Source: Planctomycetota bacterium (GTDB lineage Bacteria; Planctomycetota; JAPUJT01). Taken from it: DNA of 42,420 nucleotides. The position numbers and the translations under genes were made by a program. Each line of letters begins with the position of its first letter. Position 1 is the stretch's first letter. This document shows positions 26,134 to 35,400 of this stretch, one piece after another. The stretch spans positions 1 to 42,420 of the forward strand of contig JAPUJT010000045.1 of NCBI GenBank assembly GCA_027296055.1, given 5' to 3'. A model generated the notes under the pieces. It made no database searches. It saw nothing but the letters and a program-made list of their open reading frames with translations, and was not told the origin of the DNA.

Positions 26134-26436
26134 CTAGCGGCGGAGGAGTCTTTCGCCGGGGCGGAGGTAGCCGAACTGCTCCCGTACCTGACTTTCGACG
26201 ACGTACGGGTCGTTCTGCAACCCGTCAAGGCGGCGCTGTAGCAGCCGGACCTTCTTCTCGAGAGCCTCGATCTCCGACTGCAGGTGGCTCTCCTTCGCCT
26301 TCAGGTCTTGATTCCGGTGTCGGTGTGACATTCTGGACGCCCAGGTGAAGGCGGAGGTGGCGAGCAGGATCAGGAGGTAGGGGACGAGCCCTCGAAGTAT
26401 CCCGCGGAAAGTGATTCGCTCACGCTTGGTAGCCAT
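26134..26436 (-). CDS. FtsB/DivIC-like septum formation protein
   Basis: A 100-residue bitopic membrane protein: a short cytoplasmic basic N-terminus, one transmembrane helix ([18 protein letters not shown]), a coiled coil ([20 protein letters not shown]) and a C-terminal [20 protein letters not shown] that matches the FtsB/DivIC pattern (DPxxIExxARExLGMxxPGE). In the divisome FtsB pairs with FtsL and FtsQ. It overlaps the 3' end of eno by 17 bases, a common neighbour pair. Confidence 0.85.
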   Translation of the reverse strand: MATKRERITFRGILRGLVPYLLILLATSAFTWASRMSHRHRNQDLKAKESHLQSEIEALEKKVRLLQRRLDGLQNDPYVVESQVREQFGYLRPGERLLRR

Positions 26437-27676
26437 ACTTGCCCTCCTCGCCCAGCTCTTCTTCTATCCGGAGTAGCTGATTGTATTTGCTCGTCCGCTC
26501 GCTCCGGCAGGGAGCTCCGGACTTGATTTGACCCGCCATCATCCCGACCGCCAGATCGGCGATGCTAGGATCCTCCGTATCTCCGGAGCGGTGCGAGATC
26601 ACGGTCCGCAAGCCGGCTCGCTGGGCCGACCGGATCGTATCGAGTGTCTCCGTGACGGTCCCCACCTGGTTCCACTTGATCAGGATCGCGTTAGCGCTCC
26701 CCTCCTCGATTCCCCGCTCGAGGCGTTCCTTCCGGGTGACGAACAGATCGTCACCGAGGATCTGTATCCGATCTCCCAAGGCCGCGGTCAGGTCTTTCCA
26801 GCCCGTCCAGTCGTCCTCTCCGAGGCCATCTTCGATCGAGGCGATCGGATACGTCTCGACCAGCTCGCGATAGAAATCGATCATTCCATGGGCGTCCCGA
26901 TCTGCCCCCTCCAGCCGATACCCGCTCCCTTTCATCAGCTCGGTCGCTGCCACGTCCAGGGCGAGCTTGACCCGATTCCCCGCGTCGTAGCCGGCCTTTC
27001 CGATCGCTACCATGAGCAGGTCCAGGGCCTCTCGAGCCCCGCTTACCTCGGGGGCATACCCGCCCTCGTCCCCGACTCCCGTCTCGAGCCCCTTCTCGTC
27101 GAGAACCGAGCCGAGGGCGTGATAGATCTCCGCCCCCATCTGAAGCGCCTCGGAAAAGGACTCGGCTCCGGAGGGGACGATCTGGAACTCCTGGATTTCG
27201 AGGGCGTTGCCCGCGTGCGCACCGCCATTGATCACGTTGAAGAGGGGAACGGGGAGTAGATTCCCGCCGGCCCCGCCCAGATAACGGAAGAGCGGAATCC
27301 GGAGGGAGTTGGCCGCTGCCTTCGCCGAGGCGATCGAGACGGCGAGAATGGCGTTGGCGCCGAGAGAGGATCGGTCCTCCGTCCCGTCCAGCTCGATGAG
27401 GAGGCGGTCGATCTCGGGTTGACGGAGGACTTCCCGGCCTACCAGCACAGGAGCGATCCTGTCCTCGATGTTCCGAACCGCCTTGCGGACGCCCTTCCCG
27501 CCGTATCTCGCGTCACCATCTCGCACTTCGACTGCCTCATGGCGCCCGCGGGAAGCTCCGGAAGGAACCTGGGCCCTCCCCACGACGCCCGAGTCGACGT
27601 AAAGGTCGACCTCGAGGGTCGGATGGCCCCGAGAATCGAGGATTTCTCTTGCCTTGAGTCGCTGGATACGGGTCAT
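26420..27676 (-). CDS. eno: Enolase
   Basis: A 418-residue cytoplasmic glycolytic enzyme that interconverts 2-phosphoglycerate and phosphoenolpyruvate; also often part of the RNA degradosome. Motifs: [39 protein letters not shown] (catalytic Glu), [13 protein letters not shown] (metal-binding Glu and Asp), [10 protein letters not shown] (catalytic Lys) and [18 protein letters not shown]. The C-terminal [20 protein letters not shown] is slightly divergent from the usual GAPSRSDR. Translated toward the ftsB-like gene on the minus strand, divergent from psd. Confidence 0.96.
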   Translation of the reverse strand: MTRIQRLKAREILDSRGHPTLEVDLYVDSGVVGRAQVPSGASRGRHEAVEVRDGDARYGGKGVRKAVRNIEDRIAPVLVGREVLRQPEIDRLLIELDGTEDRSSLGANAILAVSIASAKAAANSLRIPLFRYLGGAGGNLLPVPLFNVINGGAHAGNALEIQEFQIVPSGAESFSEALQMGAEIYHALGSVLDEKGLETGVGDEGGYAPEVSGAREALDLLMVAIGKAGYDAGNRVKLALDVAATELMKGSGYRLEGADRDAHGMIDFYRELVETYPIASIEDGLGEDDWTGWKDLTAALGDRIQILGDDLFVTRKERLERGIEEGSANAILIKWNQVGTVTETLDTIRSAQRAGLRTVISHRSGDTEDPSIADLAVGMMAGQIKSGAPCRSERTSKYNQLLRIEEELGEEGKYGYQA

Positions 27677-27849
27677 GCCGCGCTCCCTCGGGCAGATCTC
27701 GCCCTTATCTGATATCGGTCGCCAGGTCCATTCCGTTCAGCGCCGTTCGACCCGGCCGGGTCCATGATGCGGCGTCCGACCGGAGGGGGTCAAGCCTCTA
27801 GCCTGCGTCCGGACCGTTTTTCTCCGGGGCCGGGCCGCCTCCCCCCATC

Positions 27850-27878
27850 TTGATTCGCGGGAGCGGCGCTGCTACGAT
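27850..27878 (+). promoter_or_regulatory. Extended -10 promoter for the psd operon
   Basis: TTGATT (27850-27855), a 17-base spacer and TGC-TACGAT (-10 at 27873-27878). It lies in the 244-base gap between divergent eno and psd. The rest of that gap shows no other gene; I could not read a clear promoter for eno in it. Confidence 0.55.
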
Positions 27879-27920
27879 CCCGCGCTTCCGAGCCCATTCG
27901 AGTGAAGGGGCGAGAACCTT

Positions 27921-28613
27921 ATGTCCGATCTGCGACTCCCTCTGGCCCCTTATGCCTGGAGAGAGGTGATCCTCTTCTCCGTGGCCCCGCTCCTGATCTC
28001 CCTGGGGCTTGTTGTCGGGTGGGCGACCGGCGGCCCGGGATGGCTCGGCGTGGTGGGCGCCGTAGGGGCCGTCACCTCCGCCGGAGTCGCTGCCTTCTTT
28101 CGGGATCCGACCCGATGGCCGCCCCAGGGGGAGGAAAAAGTCCTGGCCCCGGCAGACGGGAAGATCGTGGGTGTGGAAGAGGTAGACAGGGACGATTACC
28201 TGGGAGAGAAAGGCGTCGAGATCGACATCTTCCTCTCGATCTTCAACGCCCACGTGAACCGATCGCCTGTGAACGGAGTGGTCGAGGAGATCACCTACAG
28301 GAAGGGCTCCTTTCTCAGCGCCTTGCGGCCTTCGGCCGCGCGAGTGAACGAGCAGAACTCGATCAGGATCCAGGGAGAGGGGTACCGGGTCATCGTCCGT
28401 CAGATCGCCGGCGCCGTGGCCCGGCGAATCGTCTGCGCTTGCAAGATAGGCGATTCGCTGGAGCGGGGGGAGCGTATCGGGATGATAAAGTTCGGCTCCC
28501 GGACGCAGGTACTCCTTCCCACGTCGGTGTTCCAACCGGCCGTGAAGCCTGGCGATCGGGTCAAGGCTGGTATCTCGGTGATCGGCACGATCCGCAGAGA
28601 GGAGCCGTCATGA
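27921..28613 (+). CDS. psd: Phosphatidylserine decarboxylase proenzyme (short type)
   Basis: A 230-residue membrane-associated enzyme converting phosphatidylserine to phosphatidylethanolamine. Two N-terminal hydrophobic segments (residues 16-60) precede FFRDPTRWPP, VLAPADGKIVGVE, FLSIFNAHVNRSPVNG and the self-cleavage site KFGSRTQVLLP. Cleavage before Ser193 would generate the pyruvoyl group. The short length and the FGSRT site match the archaeal/Gram-positive-like Psd subfamily. It overlaps pssA by ATGA. Confidence 0.93.
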   Translation: MSDLRLPLAPYAWREVILFSVAPLLISLGLVVGWATGGPGWLGVVGAVGAVTSAGVAAFFRDPTRWPPQGEEKVLAPADGKIVGVEEVDRDDYLGEKGVEIDIFLSIFNAHVNRSPVNGVVEEITYRKGSFLSALRPSAARVNEQNSIRIQGEGYRVIVRQIAGAVARRIVCACKIGDSLERGERIGMIKFGSRTQVLLPTSVFQPAVKPGDRVKAGISVIGTIRREEPS

Positions 28614-29437
28614 AGCCGATGGGGATGATCCCATCCCTGATCACGCTCGGCAACGCCGTGTGTGGGTTCACGGCAATCTACGAGATCGCTCACGGACGGT
28701 ACCACCAGGCGGCGTGGCTGATTCTCCTGGCGATGGTATTCGACGCCTTCGATGGCAAGGTCGCCAGGATGACCAAGCAGACCTCCGACTTCGGCGCACA
28801 GCTCGACTCCCTCTCGGACGCCATCTCGTTCGGGGTCGCCCCCGCGATCCTCGTCGCCCTGATGAACCAGCCGAGTCCGGGGATCTGGTCCAAGGCGACG
28901 TGGTTCTTCTGTCTCCTCTATGTCCTCAGCGCCATTCTCCGTCTGGCCCGATACAACGTGGAGGCCAAGCGCGGAACCGCCGAGCCGGACACGTTCACCG
29001 GTCTCCCGTCCCCGGCCGCGGCCGGGATGATCTCGGCGATCGTGATACTGAGCCGCTTCATCACCGACAAGATCGAGGGCCCCCAGCTGGGATTGTTGAC
29101 CGATGTGGAGGTCCACCACCTCAGCAATCTGATCGTCTCCGTCGGCCTTCCAGCTGCCGCCCTCACCCTCGGCTACCTGATGGTCTCGAGCCGGGTCAAG
29201 TATGTACATGTCTTCAACCGTTACCTGAGCGGAAAGAGACCCTTTCACTACTTCACCGGGCTGATCTTCTTCGTCGTCCTGGTCGCCGCGGTTCGCGAGA
29301 TCGCCCTCTTTCTCGGGTTCCTCGCCTACGTCTCCCACGGCCCGATCAGTCTCCTGATCCGGGAGATTCGCCAGCCGAAGGCGGACATGAAGGCCGCGCC
29401 GGCCGATCCTTCAACGCGCCCTCCCGGTAGCGCCTGA
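28610..29437 (+). CDS. pssA: CDP-diacylglycerol-serine O-phosphatidyltransferase
   Basis: A 275-residue integral membrane enzyme of the CDP-alcohol phosphatidyltransferase family. It makes phosphatidylserine, the substrate of the adjacent Psd. The catalytic signature DAFDGKVARMTKQTSDFGAQ followed by LDSLSD fits DG-x2-AR-x8-G-x3-D-x3-D. Several transmembrane helices surround it. ATG 28610 overlaps the psd stop, so the pair is coupled. A longer ORF from 27902 in this frame is only shadow before 28610. Confidence 0.94.
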   Translation: MKPMGMIPSLITLGNAVCGFTAIYEIAHGRYHQAAWLILLAMVFDAFDGKVARMTKQTSDFGAQLDSLSDAISFGVAPAILVALMNQPSPGIWSKATWFFCLLYVLSAILRLARYNVEAKRGTAEPDTFTGLPSPAAAGMISAIVILSRFITDKIEGPQLGLLTDVEVHHLSNLIVSVGLPAAALTLGYLMVSSRVKYVHVFNRYLSGKRPFHYFTGLIFFVVLVAAVREIALFLGFLAYVSHGPISLLIREIRQPKADMKAAPADPSTRPPGSA

Positions 29438-29445
29438 TCCTCCCG

Positions 29446-29919
29446 ATGTCCGTTCTCGCCTACGTCGGTCTCGGCTCGAACCTGGGACCCAGGGAACATC
29501 ACATCGAGTCCGCCCTGGAGGAGCTGGATCGAGGCGAGGGGATACATCTCCTGAGGAAATCTCCTCTCTACGAGACCGCCCCGGTGGGTGGGCCGCCCCA
29601 GGGGAAGTACTTGAACGGCGTGGCCGAGATCGAGGCAGAGATTCCGGCGGCCGATCTCCTCTCCTGCCTCCTCGCCATCGAGGAGCGGCTGGGACGTGTC
29701 CGAAGAGAACGATGGGGCCCCCGCGTCATCGATCTCGATCTGCTCCTGTACGGCAGCGAGGAATTCGAGGAGCCACAACTGATCCTGCCACACCCGCGGC
29801 TACGTGAGCGCGAGTTTGTCCTTCGCCCCCTCGCCGATCTGGATCGGGACCTTCCGATCCCCCCGGATGGAAAGAAGGTGGGCGATCTCCTCGACGCGAT
29901 CCAGGAAGTGACGCGGTGA
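29446..29919 (+). CDS. folK: 6-hydroxymethyl-7,8-dihydropterin pyrophosphokinase
   Basis: A 157-residue folate enzyme transferring pyrophosphate from ATP to 6-hydroxymethyl-dihydropterin. The family pattern is clear: YVGLGSNLGPREHHIESALE, SPLYETAPVGGPPQGKYLNG, LLAIEERLGRVRRERWGPRV, IDLDLLLYG and LPHPRLREREFVLRPLAD. It lies eight bases after pssA and overlaps panC by four. Confidence 0.95.
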   Translation: MSVLAYVGLGSNLGPREHHIESALEELDRGEGIHLLRKSPLYETAPVGGPPQGKYLNGVAEIEAEIPAADLLSCLLAIEERLGRVRRERWGPRVIDLDLLLYGSEEFEEPQLILPHPRLREREFVLRPLADLDRDLPIPPDGKKVGDLLDAIQEVTR

Positions 29920-30770
29920 AGGCGGAGGTGATCGAGACGATCCGGGAAATGGTCGGCAGGACCCAACGCCTGCGGGCGAAAGGCAAATCGATCGGGTTCG
30001 TCCCGACGATGGGCGCCCTCCATGAGGGGCACCTCTCGCTGATGCGGCGATCGCGCGCAGAAAATGACGTCTCGGTGATCAGCATCTTCGTCAACCCCAC
30101 GCAGTTTGCCCCCGGGGAGGACTTCGAGGAGTACCCTCGACCCATCGCCGAGGATGTGCGCAAGGCGGAGGAGGCCGGGGTCGATCTGATCTTCACCACG
30201 ACCCCTGAGGAAATGTACCCGACGGGCTATTCGACCTTCGTCGAGGAGGAACGGGTCACACGGCCTCTCTGCGGGAAAACCCGCCCTACCTTTTTTCGGG
30301 GTGTACTCACCGCCGTTCTGAAACTCTGCCAGATCGTCCGGCCCCATCGAGTCTACTTCGGCGAGAAGGATTTCCAGCAGTGCCGCGCTGTGCAGAGGAT
30401 GGTTTCCGACTTCCACCTCGACGTCGAGATCATTTCCTGTCCGATCGTCCGGGAGGACGACGGTCTGGCCCTCTCGTCTCGAAATGTCTATCTCAGCGCG
30501 AGCGAGAGGGAGGAGGCGCTGACGATCCCCAAGAGCCTCGATCTCGCCGAGTCGCTCGTCTCGGAGGGGGTGCGCGACCCCGCGGTCCTCGTGGCAAGAA
30601 TGACCGAATTGATCACCGAGATCCCGTCCGCCAGGATCGACTACATCGAGACCCTGAGCGCGGACGACCTGAGCACGATCGAGAGGCTGCAGGGGGATGT
30701 CCTCGTGGCCGTCGCCGTCTGGATCGGCAAGACGCGCCTGATCGACAATCGTGTCCTTGCCATAGGCTGA
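29916..30770 (+). CDS. panC: Pantothenate synthetase (pantoate-beta-alanine ligase)
   Basis: A 284-residue cytoplasmic enzyme joining pantoate and beta-alanine with ATP. Motifs: GFVPTMGALHEGHLSLMRRS, SIFVNPTQFAPGEDFEEYPR, FGEKDFQQCRAVQRMV and LALSSRNVYLSASEREEAL. The start is GTG 29916 overlapping folK by four bases (GTGA). Together folK-panC makes a cofactor module within the psd-pssA-folK-panC-ispE-spoVG run. Confidence 0.95.
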   Translation: MKAEVIETIREMVGRTQRLRAKGKSIGFVPTMGALHEGHLSLMRRSRAENDVSVISIFVNPTQFAPGEDFEEYPRPIAEDVRKAEEAGVDLIFTTTPEEMYPTGYSTFVEEERVTRPLCGKTRPTFFRGVLTAVLKLCQIVRPHRVYFGEKDFQQCRAVQRMVSDFHLDVEIISCPIVREDDGLALSSRNVYLSASEREEALTIPKSLDLAESLVSEGVRDPAVLVARMTELITEIPSARIDYIETLSADDLSTIERLQGDVLVAVAVWIGKTRLIDNRVLAIG

Positions 30771-30777
30771 GTATTGC

Positions 30778-31656
30778 ATGCGCATCGAACAAGCTGATGA
30801 CCGGATAACCGTCCACGCCCCGGCCAAGCTGAACCTCTATCTGGACGTACTCTCCCGCCGGACCGACGGCTATCACGAACTGGATACGGTGATCCAGGCG
30901 ATCGACATCTACGACAGGCTGGATCTCATTCCCACGGATCGAGGAGTGCACCTGAATTGCTCCTTGCCCGATCTCCCGACGGATGAGAGGAACATCGTCC
31001 ATCGCGCCGCCGAGTCGATCCTCGAGCGCGCTGACGCGAAATGCGGGGTAGAGATCACGCTCACCAAGCGAATTCCCGTGGGTGGCGGGCTCGGCGGAGG
31101 ATCGAGCGACGCGGCGGCGACGCTCGTCGGCATGAACCGGTTGCTTGACCTGAGGCTGCCACGACACGAGATTGCGGACCTTGCAGCGCACCTGGGATCC
31201 GACGTCCCGTTCTTCCTCTCGGATGGCGCCGCCCGATGCCGTGGACGCGGCGAGCGCGTGGAGCCCATCGAAGGGGCAGCCCAGTTCGAGTATGTCGTGG
31301 TCTGGCCAGGGATTCCCTGCTCGACGGCGGAGGTCTACCAGGCGTTTGGATTCGGCTTGACACCCCAAAATCACGGTGCTAGCTTTGTCGCCGGAGCACT
31401 CGTATCGAACGATCCAGGGCAACTCGCGGCTGGGCGATTCAATCGTCTGGAAGAGGTCGTTTATCGGCTCCATCCCGAACTCACGGAGCTTAAACGCGCG
31501 CTGGAACAATCCCCTCTCAGGGGGGTAGGGGTGACCGGGTCCGGATCCTGCCTGTTCGGGCTCGTCGATCCCGCAAGTGCCGGGGAAGACATCGAGAAGC
31601 AGATCCATCAGGCGACAGGATTGACAGTGTATCGAGCCAGGGGGCTTGGTCAGTAG
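30778..31656 (+). CDS. ispE: 4-diphosphocytidyl-2-C-methyl-D-erythritol kinase
   Basis: A 292-residue GHMP kinase of the MEP isoprenoid pathway. Seen: [20 protein letters not shown], the ATP-binding [40 protein letters not shown], and [12 protein letters not shown] near the C-terminus. It starts seven bases after panC. It is followed by spoVG, an ispE-spoVG neighbourhood also known from Firmicutes. Confidence 0.95.
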   Translation: MRIEQADDRITVHAPAKLNLYLDVLSRRTDGYHELDTVIQAIDIYDRLDLIPTDRGVHLNCSLPDLPTDERNIVHRAAESILERADAKCGVEITLTKRIPVGGGLGGGSSDAAATLVGMNRLLDLRLPRHEIADLAAHLGSDVPFFLSDGAARCRGRGERVEPIEGAAQFEYVVVWPGIPCSTAEVYQAFGFGLTPQNHGASFVAGALVSNDPGQLAAGRFNRLEEVVYRLHPELTELKRALEQSPLRGVGVTGSGSCLFGLVDPASAGEDIEKQIHQATGLTVYRARGLGQ

Positions 31657-31672
31657 GGAAGGGAGTCCTGAC

Positions 31673-32395
31673 GTGGAGATCACCGATGTGAAGGTGAAGT
31701 TGGTCGAGGATCGTAGCGACAAGCTCCTCGCCTTCTGCACGATCACCATTGACGACGACTTCGTGATCCGGGATCTCAAGATCATCGAGGGGCCCAAGGG
31801 GGCCTTCGTGGCGATGCCCAGTCGCAAGCTCACCGACCGCTGCCCGAGGTGCAGCGGCAAGAACCATCGACTGTCGAAATTCTGCAACAACTGCGGGGCG
31901 AAGCTCTCCGAATCTCGATCTCGCCGAGGGGACGGAGGACGAACGAGGCTTCACGCCGATATCGCGCATCCCATCACCTCGGAGTGCCGCGAGTTCCTCC
32001 AGAAGAAAGTCCTGGCGGCCTTCGAGGCGGAGCGCGAGCGATCGACGCAGGAGGGTTACATCCCACCCGATCTGGACGCCGACTTTGCGGAAGAGAAGGC
32101 GGAGGAAGCCGCTGCGAGTCGCCGGAAGCAATCTTCCAGGAGAGAGCCGGCGACGAGGGAGCCAGAGAGGAGAGAGGCCGAGCCCCAATCTGCCGAGGTG
32201 GCTGGCCCGAGTGAGAGTCCGCCCCCGCCTCCTCCCGCGGCGGAGCCGAGTCGCCCCGATCGTCCCCCTCGCAGGAGGGATGCCCCGCCGAGGGAACGCG
32301 CTCCCGTGAAGCGGCAGGAACCTGTCCCGCCGCCCGCACCACCCTCATCGTCCGAAGATAGCGACGACAACTTCAGCTCGGGCATCTTTCGATAG
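31673..32395 (+). CDS. spoVG: SpoVG-family protein with inserted zinc ribbon
   Basis: A 240-residue protein. Residues 1-50 ([40 protein letters not shown]) and 96-120 ([20 protein letters not shown]) together make a complete SpoVG domain, an RNA/DNA-binding regulator known from Firmicutes. Between the usual MPS and DIAHP motifs, normally separated by only a few residues, sits an insertion of about 45 residues with Cys57, Cys60, Cys71 and Cys74 (RCPRC, FCNNCG), a zinc-ribbon arrangement. After residue 130 follows a long Glu/Arg then Pro-rich low-complexity tail. Ordinary SpoVG is about 85-100 residues. GTG 31673 was chosen because the domain begins there, behind GGGAAGGGAG. Confidence 0.88.
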   Translation: MEITDVKVKLVEDRSDKLLAFCTITIDDDFVIRDLKIIEGPKGAFVAMPSRKLTDRCPRCSGKNHRLSKFCNNCGAKLSESRSRRGDGGRTRLHADIAHPITSECREFLQKKVLAAFEAERERSTQEGYIPPDLDADFAEEKAEEAAASRRKQSSRREPATREPERREAEPQSAEVAGPSESPPPPPPAAEPSRPDRPPRRRDAPPRERAPVKRQEPVPPPAPPSSSEDSDDNFSSGIFR

Positions 32396-32524
32396 AAGAG
32401 CAGCCCCGTTCCGAACTCGTCCCCATCTGCCGGGGATGCTATTCTACAGGAACGAGACAGTATCAGACCCTGGACCCCAGGCGGCTATCCCCCTGGAGAG
32501 GGTGCCGGCCAGGCTAGAGACCCC

Positions 32525-33406
32525 ATGGCAGATCCTTTCGGGCAACGATTTCGCCAGAGATCCTCGTATCGCATGCCAGTGCCATCCCGCTGGAGTGGAT
32601 CCGTCAAGGCCATCCTGGGTCTGTACCTGGGGATCTACGTCCTCCAGTTCATAGTTTCCGCGGAACGTTTCGGGTCCGTTCAGATCGAGCGCTACGTCGC
32701 CCTCTCCTCAGCTGAGATCCTGACCGGCCCCTGGCGCATCTTGAGCTTCTCTTTCTTCCATTCCTTGGTTGATCCGTTCCACTTCTTCATCGTCTTCCTC
32801 TCCCTGGCCATCGTCTCGCCCGACCTCGAGAAGCGGCTGGGCAGGCGCGTCCTCATCGTCCTCTACCTCGGCTCGGGCCTCCTGAGCGGGATCCTCCACC
32901 TCGTCTTCAGCGCCGCCCTCCCCGGATACGTGCCCCCGGCAGTCCAGACCCTGGGCGCCTCGGGAGTCGCTTACAGCCTGCTGTTCGCCTATTTCTGGTA
33001 CCTGCGAGATCAGGAGGCGTTCGGTCTGCTCCGGGGGAAGATTCTCGCCCCGATCCTGTTTCTGGCAGTCTCCCTCTCGGGGTTTCAATCACACCAAACC
33101 ATCGCGGAACACGGGGTAGAGGTCGAGTACCGGACCCAGCTGGGCGGGGTCCTCTTCAGTGTCGGCTTCATTTTTCTCACCCCGCGCTGGAGGCGATTCG
33201 TCTCGCGCCGCAAGACTTCACGCCAATTGCGCCAGATCGTGATGGACAACGAGATCGCGGCCCGGGTGGATTTTCTTCTGGAGAAGATCCACCAGCAGGG
33301 GATGGGAACCCTCACCCGCTCCGAGCGCCGATTCCTCCGGAAGGCAAGCGTCCGCTACCGAATCGACTCCTCCCCTGAAAAGGCCCCCCCGCAGTCACAA
33401 GGTTAG
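32525..33406 (+). CDS. Rhomboid-family membrane protein, probably inactive
   Basis: A 293-residue multi-pass protein with the rhomboid layout. FFHSLVDPFHFF matches the TM2 histidine region, and LGASGVAYSLL holds the GxSG serine at residue 146. The TM6 position, usually AHLGG, reads TQLGG (Gln205), so the catalytic His is missing, and the TM2 Asn of HxxxN is also absent. The C-terminal cytoplasmic tail (RVDFLLEKIHQQGMGTLTRSE) matches the DUF6576-like segment found after bacterial rhomboids. Family is clear; proteolysis is doubtful. ATG 32525 or 32572 may be the start. Confidence 0.8.
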   Translation: MADPFGQRFRQRSSYRMPVPSRWSGSVKAILGLYLGIYVLQFIVSAERFGSVQIERYVALSSAEILTGPWRILSFSFFHSLVDPFHFFIVFLSLAIVSPDLEKRLGRRVLIVLYLGSGLLSGILHLVFSAALPGYVPPAVQTLGASGVAYSLLFAYFWYLRDQEAFGLLRGKILAPILFLAVSLSGFQSHQTIAEHGVEVEYRTQLGGVLFSVGFIFLTPRWRRFVSRRKTSRQLRQIVMDNEIAARVDFLLEKIHQQGMGTLTRSERRFLRKASVRYRIDSSPEKAPPQSQG

Positions 33407-33481
33407 CGCTCCACGACTCTTGGACCGATGGCGGACCGCCATCGCGCTATGATTCAGCGTGGAGTATGGTATGATACGGTG

Positions 33482-33490
33482 TGATATAAT
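33482..33490 (+). promoter_or_regulatory. Extended -10 promoter element
   Basis: TGA-TATAAT (-10 at 33485-33490) without a clear -35. It lies 81 bases before the ATG at 33572, in an A+T-richer stretch with TATG/TATGATA direct repetition upstream. Confidence 0.5.
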
Positions 33491-33571
33491 GTTACCCGGG
33501 GTTTGCACGTAACCTTTTGGCGTGGAAGGCTCTTGGCAAATTCCGATGGTCCCCTGAGGCGAGTCCACAGC

Positions 33572-34753
33572 ATGGCCCAAGGGAAAAGTCCCGCGCCACG
33601 CAAGGCTCGAAAGGGTCTGGCGCGGAAAGTACTGATCAACTGGCTCAGGTACGACACCAGCATATTTCACGATTCCTTCCCGGCGACCGAGAGCAACGTC
33701 AGGCGGGTCATTCTGGAGCTGGAGCGATTTACCGGCTGCCACGTCACAGACACAGACAGATTCAACGTGGACAAGGTGGCCGAGTGGGTTCGCATAAATG
33801 CGGCTCCCTTCGCCGAGCGGATGGAGCCCCCCCCGTTCGTTGATACCCCGCTTCCTGAGGATGATGGCGATTGGGCGGCTACTGTGGCAGCGCCCGGCGA
33901 GCCTCCCGGCGCGGATGAAGTGGAACAGATCCACATCGAAAGCTCCGTCTGGGACAAGCTGGAAGTGAGCCGTGCCGCCACGAACGATGGAGAGGACGGG
34001 AATTCTCCCGAGGTGTCCGAACCGGCGGCTGCCGATTCCTCCCCTGTCCTGGACGCGCCAGAAGCTTTCCTGGGGGATCCGGATCAAACTTTGAACCTCT
34101 TCGTTCCGCCGGAGGCCACGTCCGATCTGGAGACCGAGGGGGTGATGGCCCCGGGGTCCGACGGGAGCGGCGCCGGGACGGTCGGCCACCGGCAGGATAA
34201 GGACAAGGCCTACATCCGCAAGCGGGAGCAGCCGCCTGCCGATCCCGACATGCCGTCCACCGCGGAGGAAGCGGAACGCGTGGTGCTCGAAGTCATCCGC
34301 GATGCCGCCAACAGCAGCCTCGGCGCCGTCTACACGGATCCCGTGGAAGCGGTCCGGGAGCTGGGAGCAGCCTACGTGGCGATGACCGACAGCCTCGCCC
34401 AGCTGATCACCGACGTTCGGGACTTGACCGGCAAGGAGGTCGAGGTGGTGTCGAACCCGCGGTTTCAGATGGACAAGATCCGGGCGGCGATTCGAGAGAC
34501 GATGAACGCCTTCCGCCAGATGCTCCACGACCGCCCGAAAGATGAGATCGGCGAGCAGGGGAAGAGAGAGATCGTCAAGCTCGAGGAAGAGTTGAAAAAG
34601 CTCCGGGGAGCCATGGAGAGCCAGTTCGCGATCACGGCGCAGATCCGGGGCGCCTTCGAGAAGATCATGAAGGAGAGGATGACGAGGAAGCCAGCGAAGA
34701 TGCCGGTCAAGAAGGCCGCGAGGAAGCCGAAGGGGGCTGGCAAGAAGAGTTAA
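33572..34753 (+). CDS. Uncharacterised protein with acidic middle and Lys-rich tail
   Basis: A 393-residue protein that I do not recognise. Residues 1-16 are basic, and residues about 18-80 look like a compact helical domain (VLINWLRYDTSIFHDSFPAT, VRRVILELERFTGCHVTDTD). A long acidic, Pro-rich disordered region spans about 85-230. A helical/coiled-coil region spans about 235-365 (VREMTNAFRQ-like helices and EIVKLEEELKKLRGAMESQF). The last 25 residues are Lys/Ala/Pro-rich (KPAKMPVKKAARKPKGAGKK), like histone H1-type or DNA-binding tails. ATG 33572 was preferred to TTG 33503 because the upstream codons show no domain. It appears to lead an operon with the next two genes. Confidence 0.6.
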   Translation: MAQGKSPAPRKARKGLARKVLINWLRYDTSIFHDSFPATESNVRRVILELERFTGCHVTDTDRFNVDKVAEWVRINAAPFAERMEPPPFVDTPLPEDDGDWAATVAAPGEPPGADEVEQIHIESSVWDKLEVSRAATNDGEDGNSPEVSEPAAADSSPVLDAPEAFLGDPDQTLNLFVPPEATSDLETEGVMAPGSDGSGAGTVGHRQDKDKAYIRKREQPPADPDMPSTAEEAERVVLEVIRDAANSSLGAVYTDPVEAVRELGAAYVAMTDSLAQLITDVRDLTGKEVEVVSNPRFQMDKIRAAIRETMNAFRQMLHDRPKDEIGEQGKREIVKLEEELKKLRGAMESQFAITAQIRGAFEKIMKERMTRKPAKMPVKKAARKPKGAGKKS

Positions 34754-34790
34754 GGGTGGGCTCGACGAGAAGCGAAAACGGGAGGAAGGG

Positions 34791-35387
34791 ATGGAGTCCG
34801 AGGGCCCAGGAAATCTGGATACTTACTTTCAAAGGCTAGAAGAAGACCGAGCCTTTGCCGAGGAATTGAAGAAGTACATGGAGACCCCCGAGGAGGGGGA
34901 GGCGGAGGGGGAGGAAGAGGCCGCGGTCGAGGAGGAGGCCGCGGGGGAGGTCGCCGAGGTCCCCGGGCCCGCGGAGGCGCCGTCCGAAGGGCCCCCACCG
35001 TCCACGGGACCGTTCCCGGTCATCGACAAGACCCCGCCTCGCAAACCCGCGGGGCCGGTAACCCTGATGGACCTCCATGGGGCCGGAGAGCGGGCGCAGA
35101 TCCTGAGAGAGAGGCGGAAGCGGGCCCTCACCAAGCTCCGGGCAACACGGAAGAGGCTTCTGGAGTCCTGGCAGGCCCTCGGAGAGACCCAGGCAAGGCT
35201 CGAGGAGGGGGAGCGAAAGTTGGGAGAATTTCGCGCCCGAGAAGATCAGAACCTCGCTAGAATTGAGGACCTTCAGGACGGCCTGCAGAAGCTCAGCCAG
35301 GCCTACGACCAGCACCTGAAGATCATGTCAGGACTAAAGGACGTGTACGATAACCTTCTCGGTGACGAGAAGAAGAAGCGAGGTTGA
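34791..35387 (+). CDS. Uncharacterised acidic coiled-coil protein
   Basis: A 198-residue protein with no recognised domain. A short N-terminal helix (LDTYFQRLEEDRAFAEELKK) leads into a Glu/Ala-rich then Pro-rich linker (residues 33-90). A long C-terminal coiled coil follows (REERRKRALTKLRATRK-type heptads to residue 190) and ends in a Lys-rich tail. It lies 37 bases after the previous gene, behind GGAGGAAGG, so both are likely in one operon. A scaffold role is possible but not shown. Confidence 0.6.
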   Translation: MESEGPGNLDTYFQRLEEDRAFAEELKKYMETPEEGEAEGEEEAAVEEEAAGEVAEVPGPAEAPSEGPPPSTGPFPVIDKTPPRKPAGPVTLMDLHGAGERAQILRERRKRALTKLRATRKRLLESWQALGETQARLEEGERKLGEFRAREDQNLARIEDLQDGLQKLSQAYDQHLKIMSGLKDVYDNLLGDEKKKRG

Positions 35388-35400
35388 CGGAAGAGGGAAT

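Noticed and set aside
26528..27259. ORF of 243 residues antisense to enolase.
   Set aside because: Shadow of eno; no initiation signals or recognisable domain.
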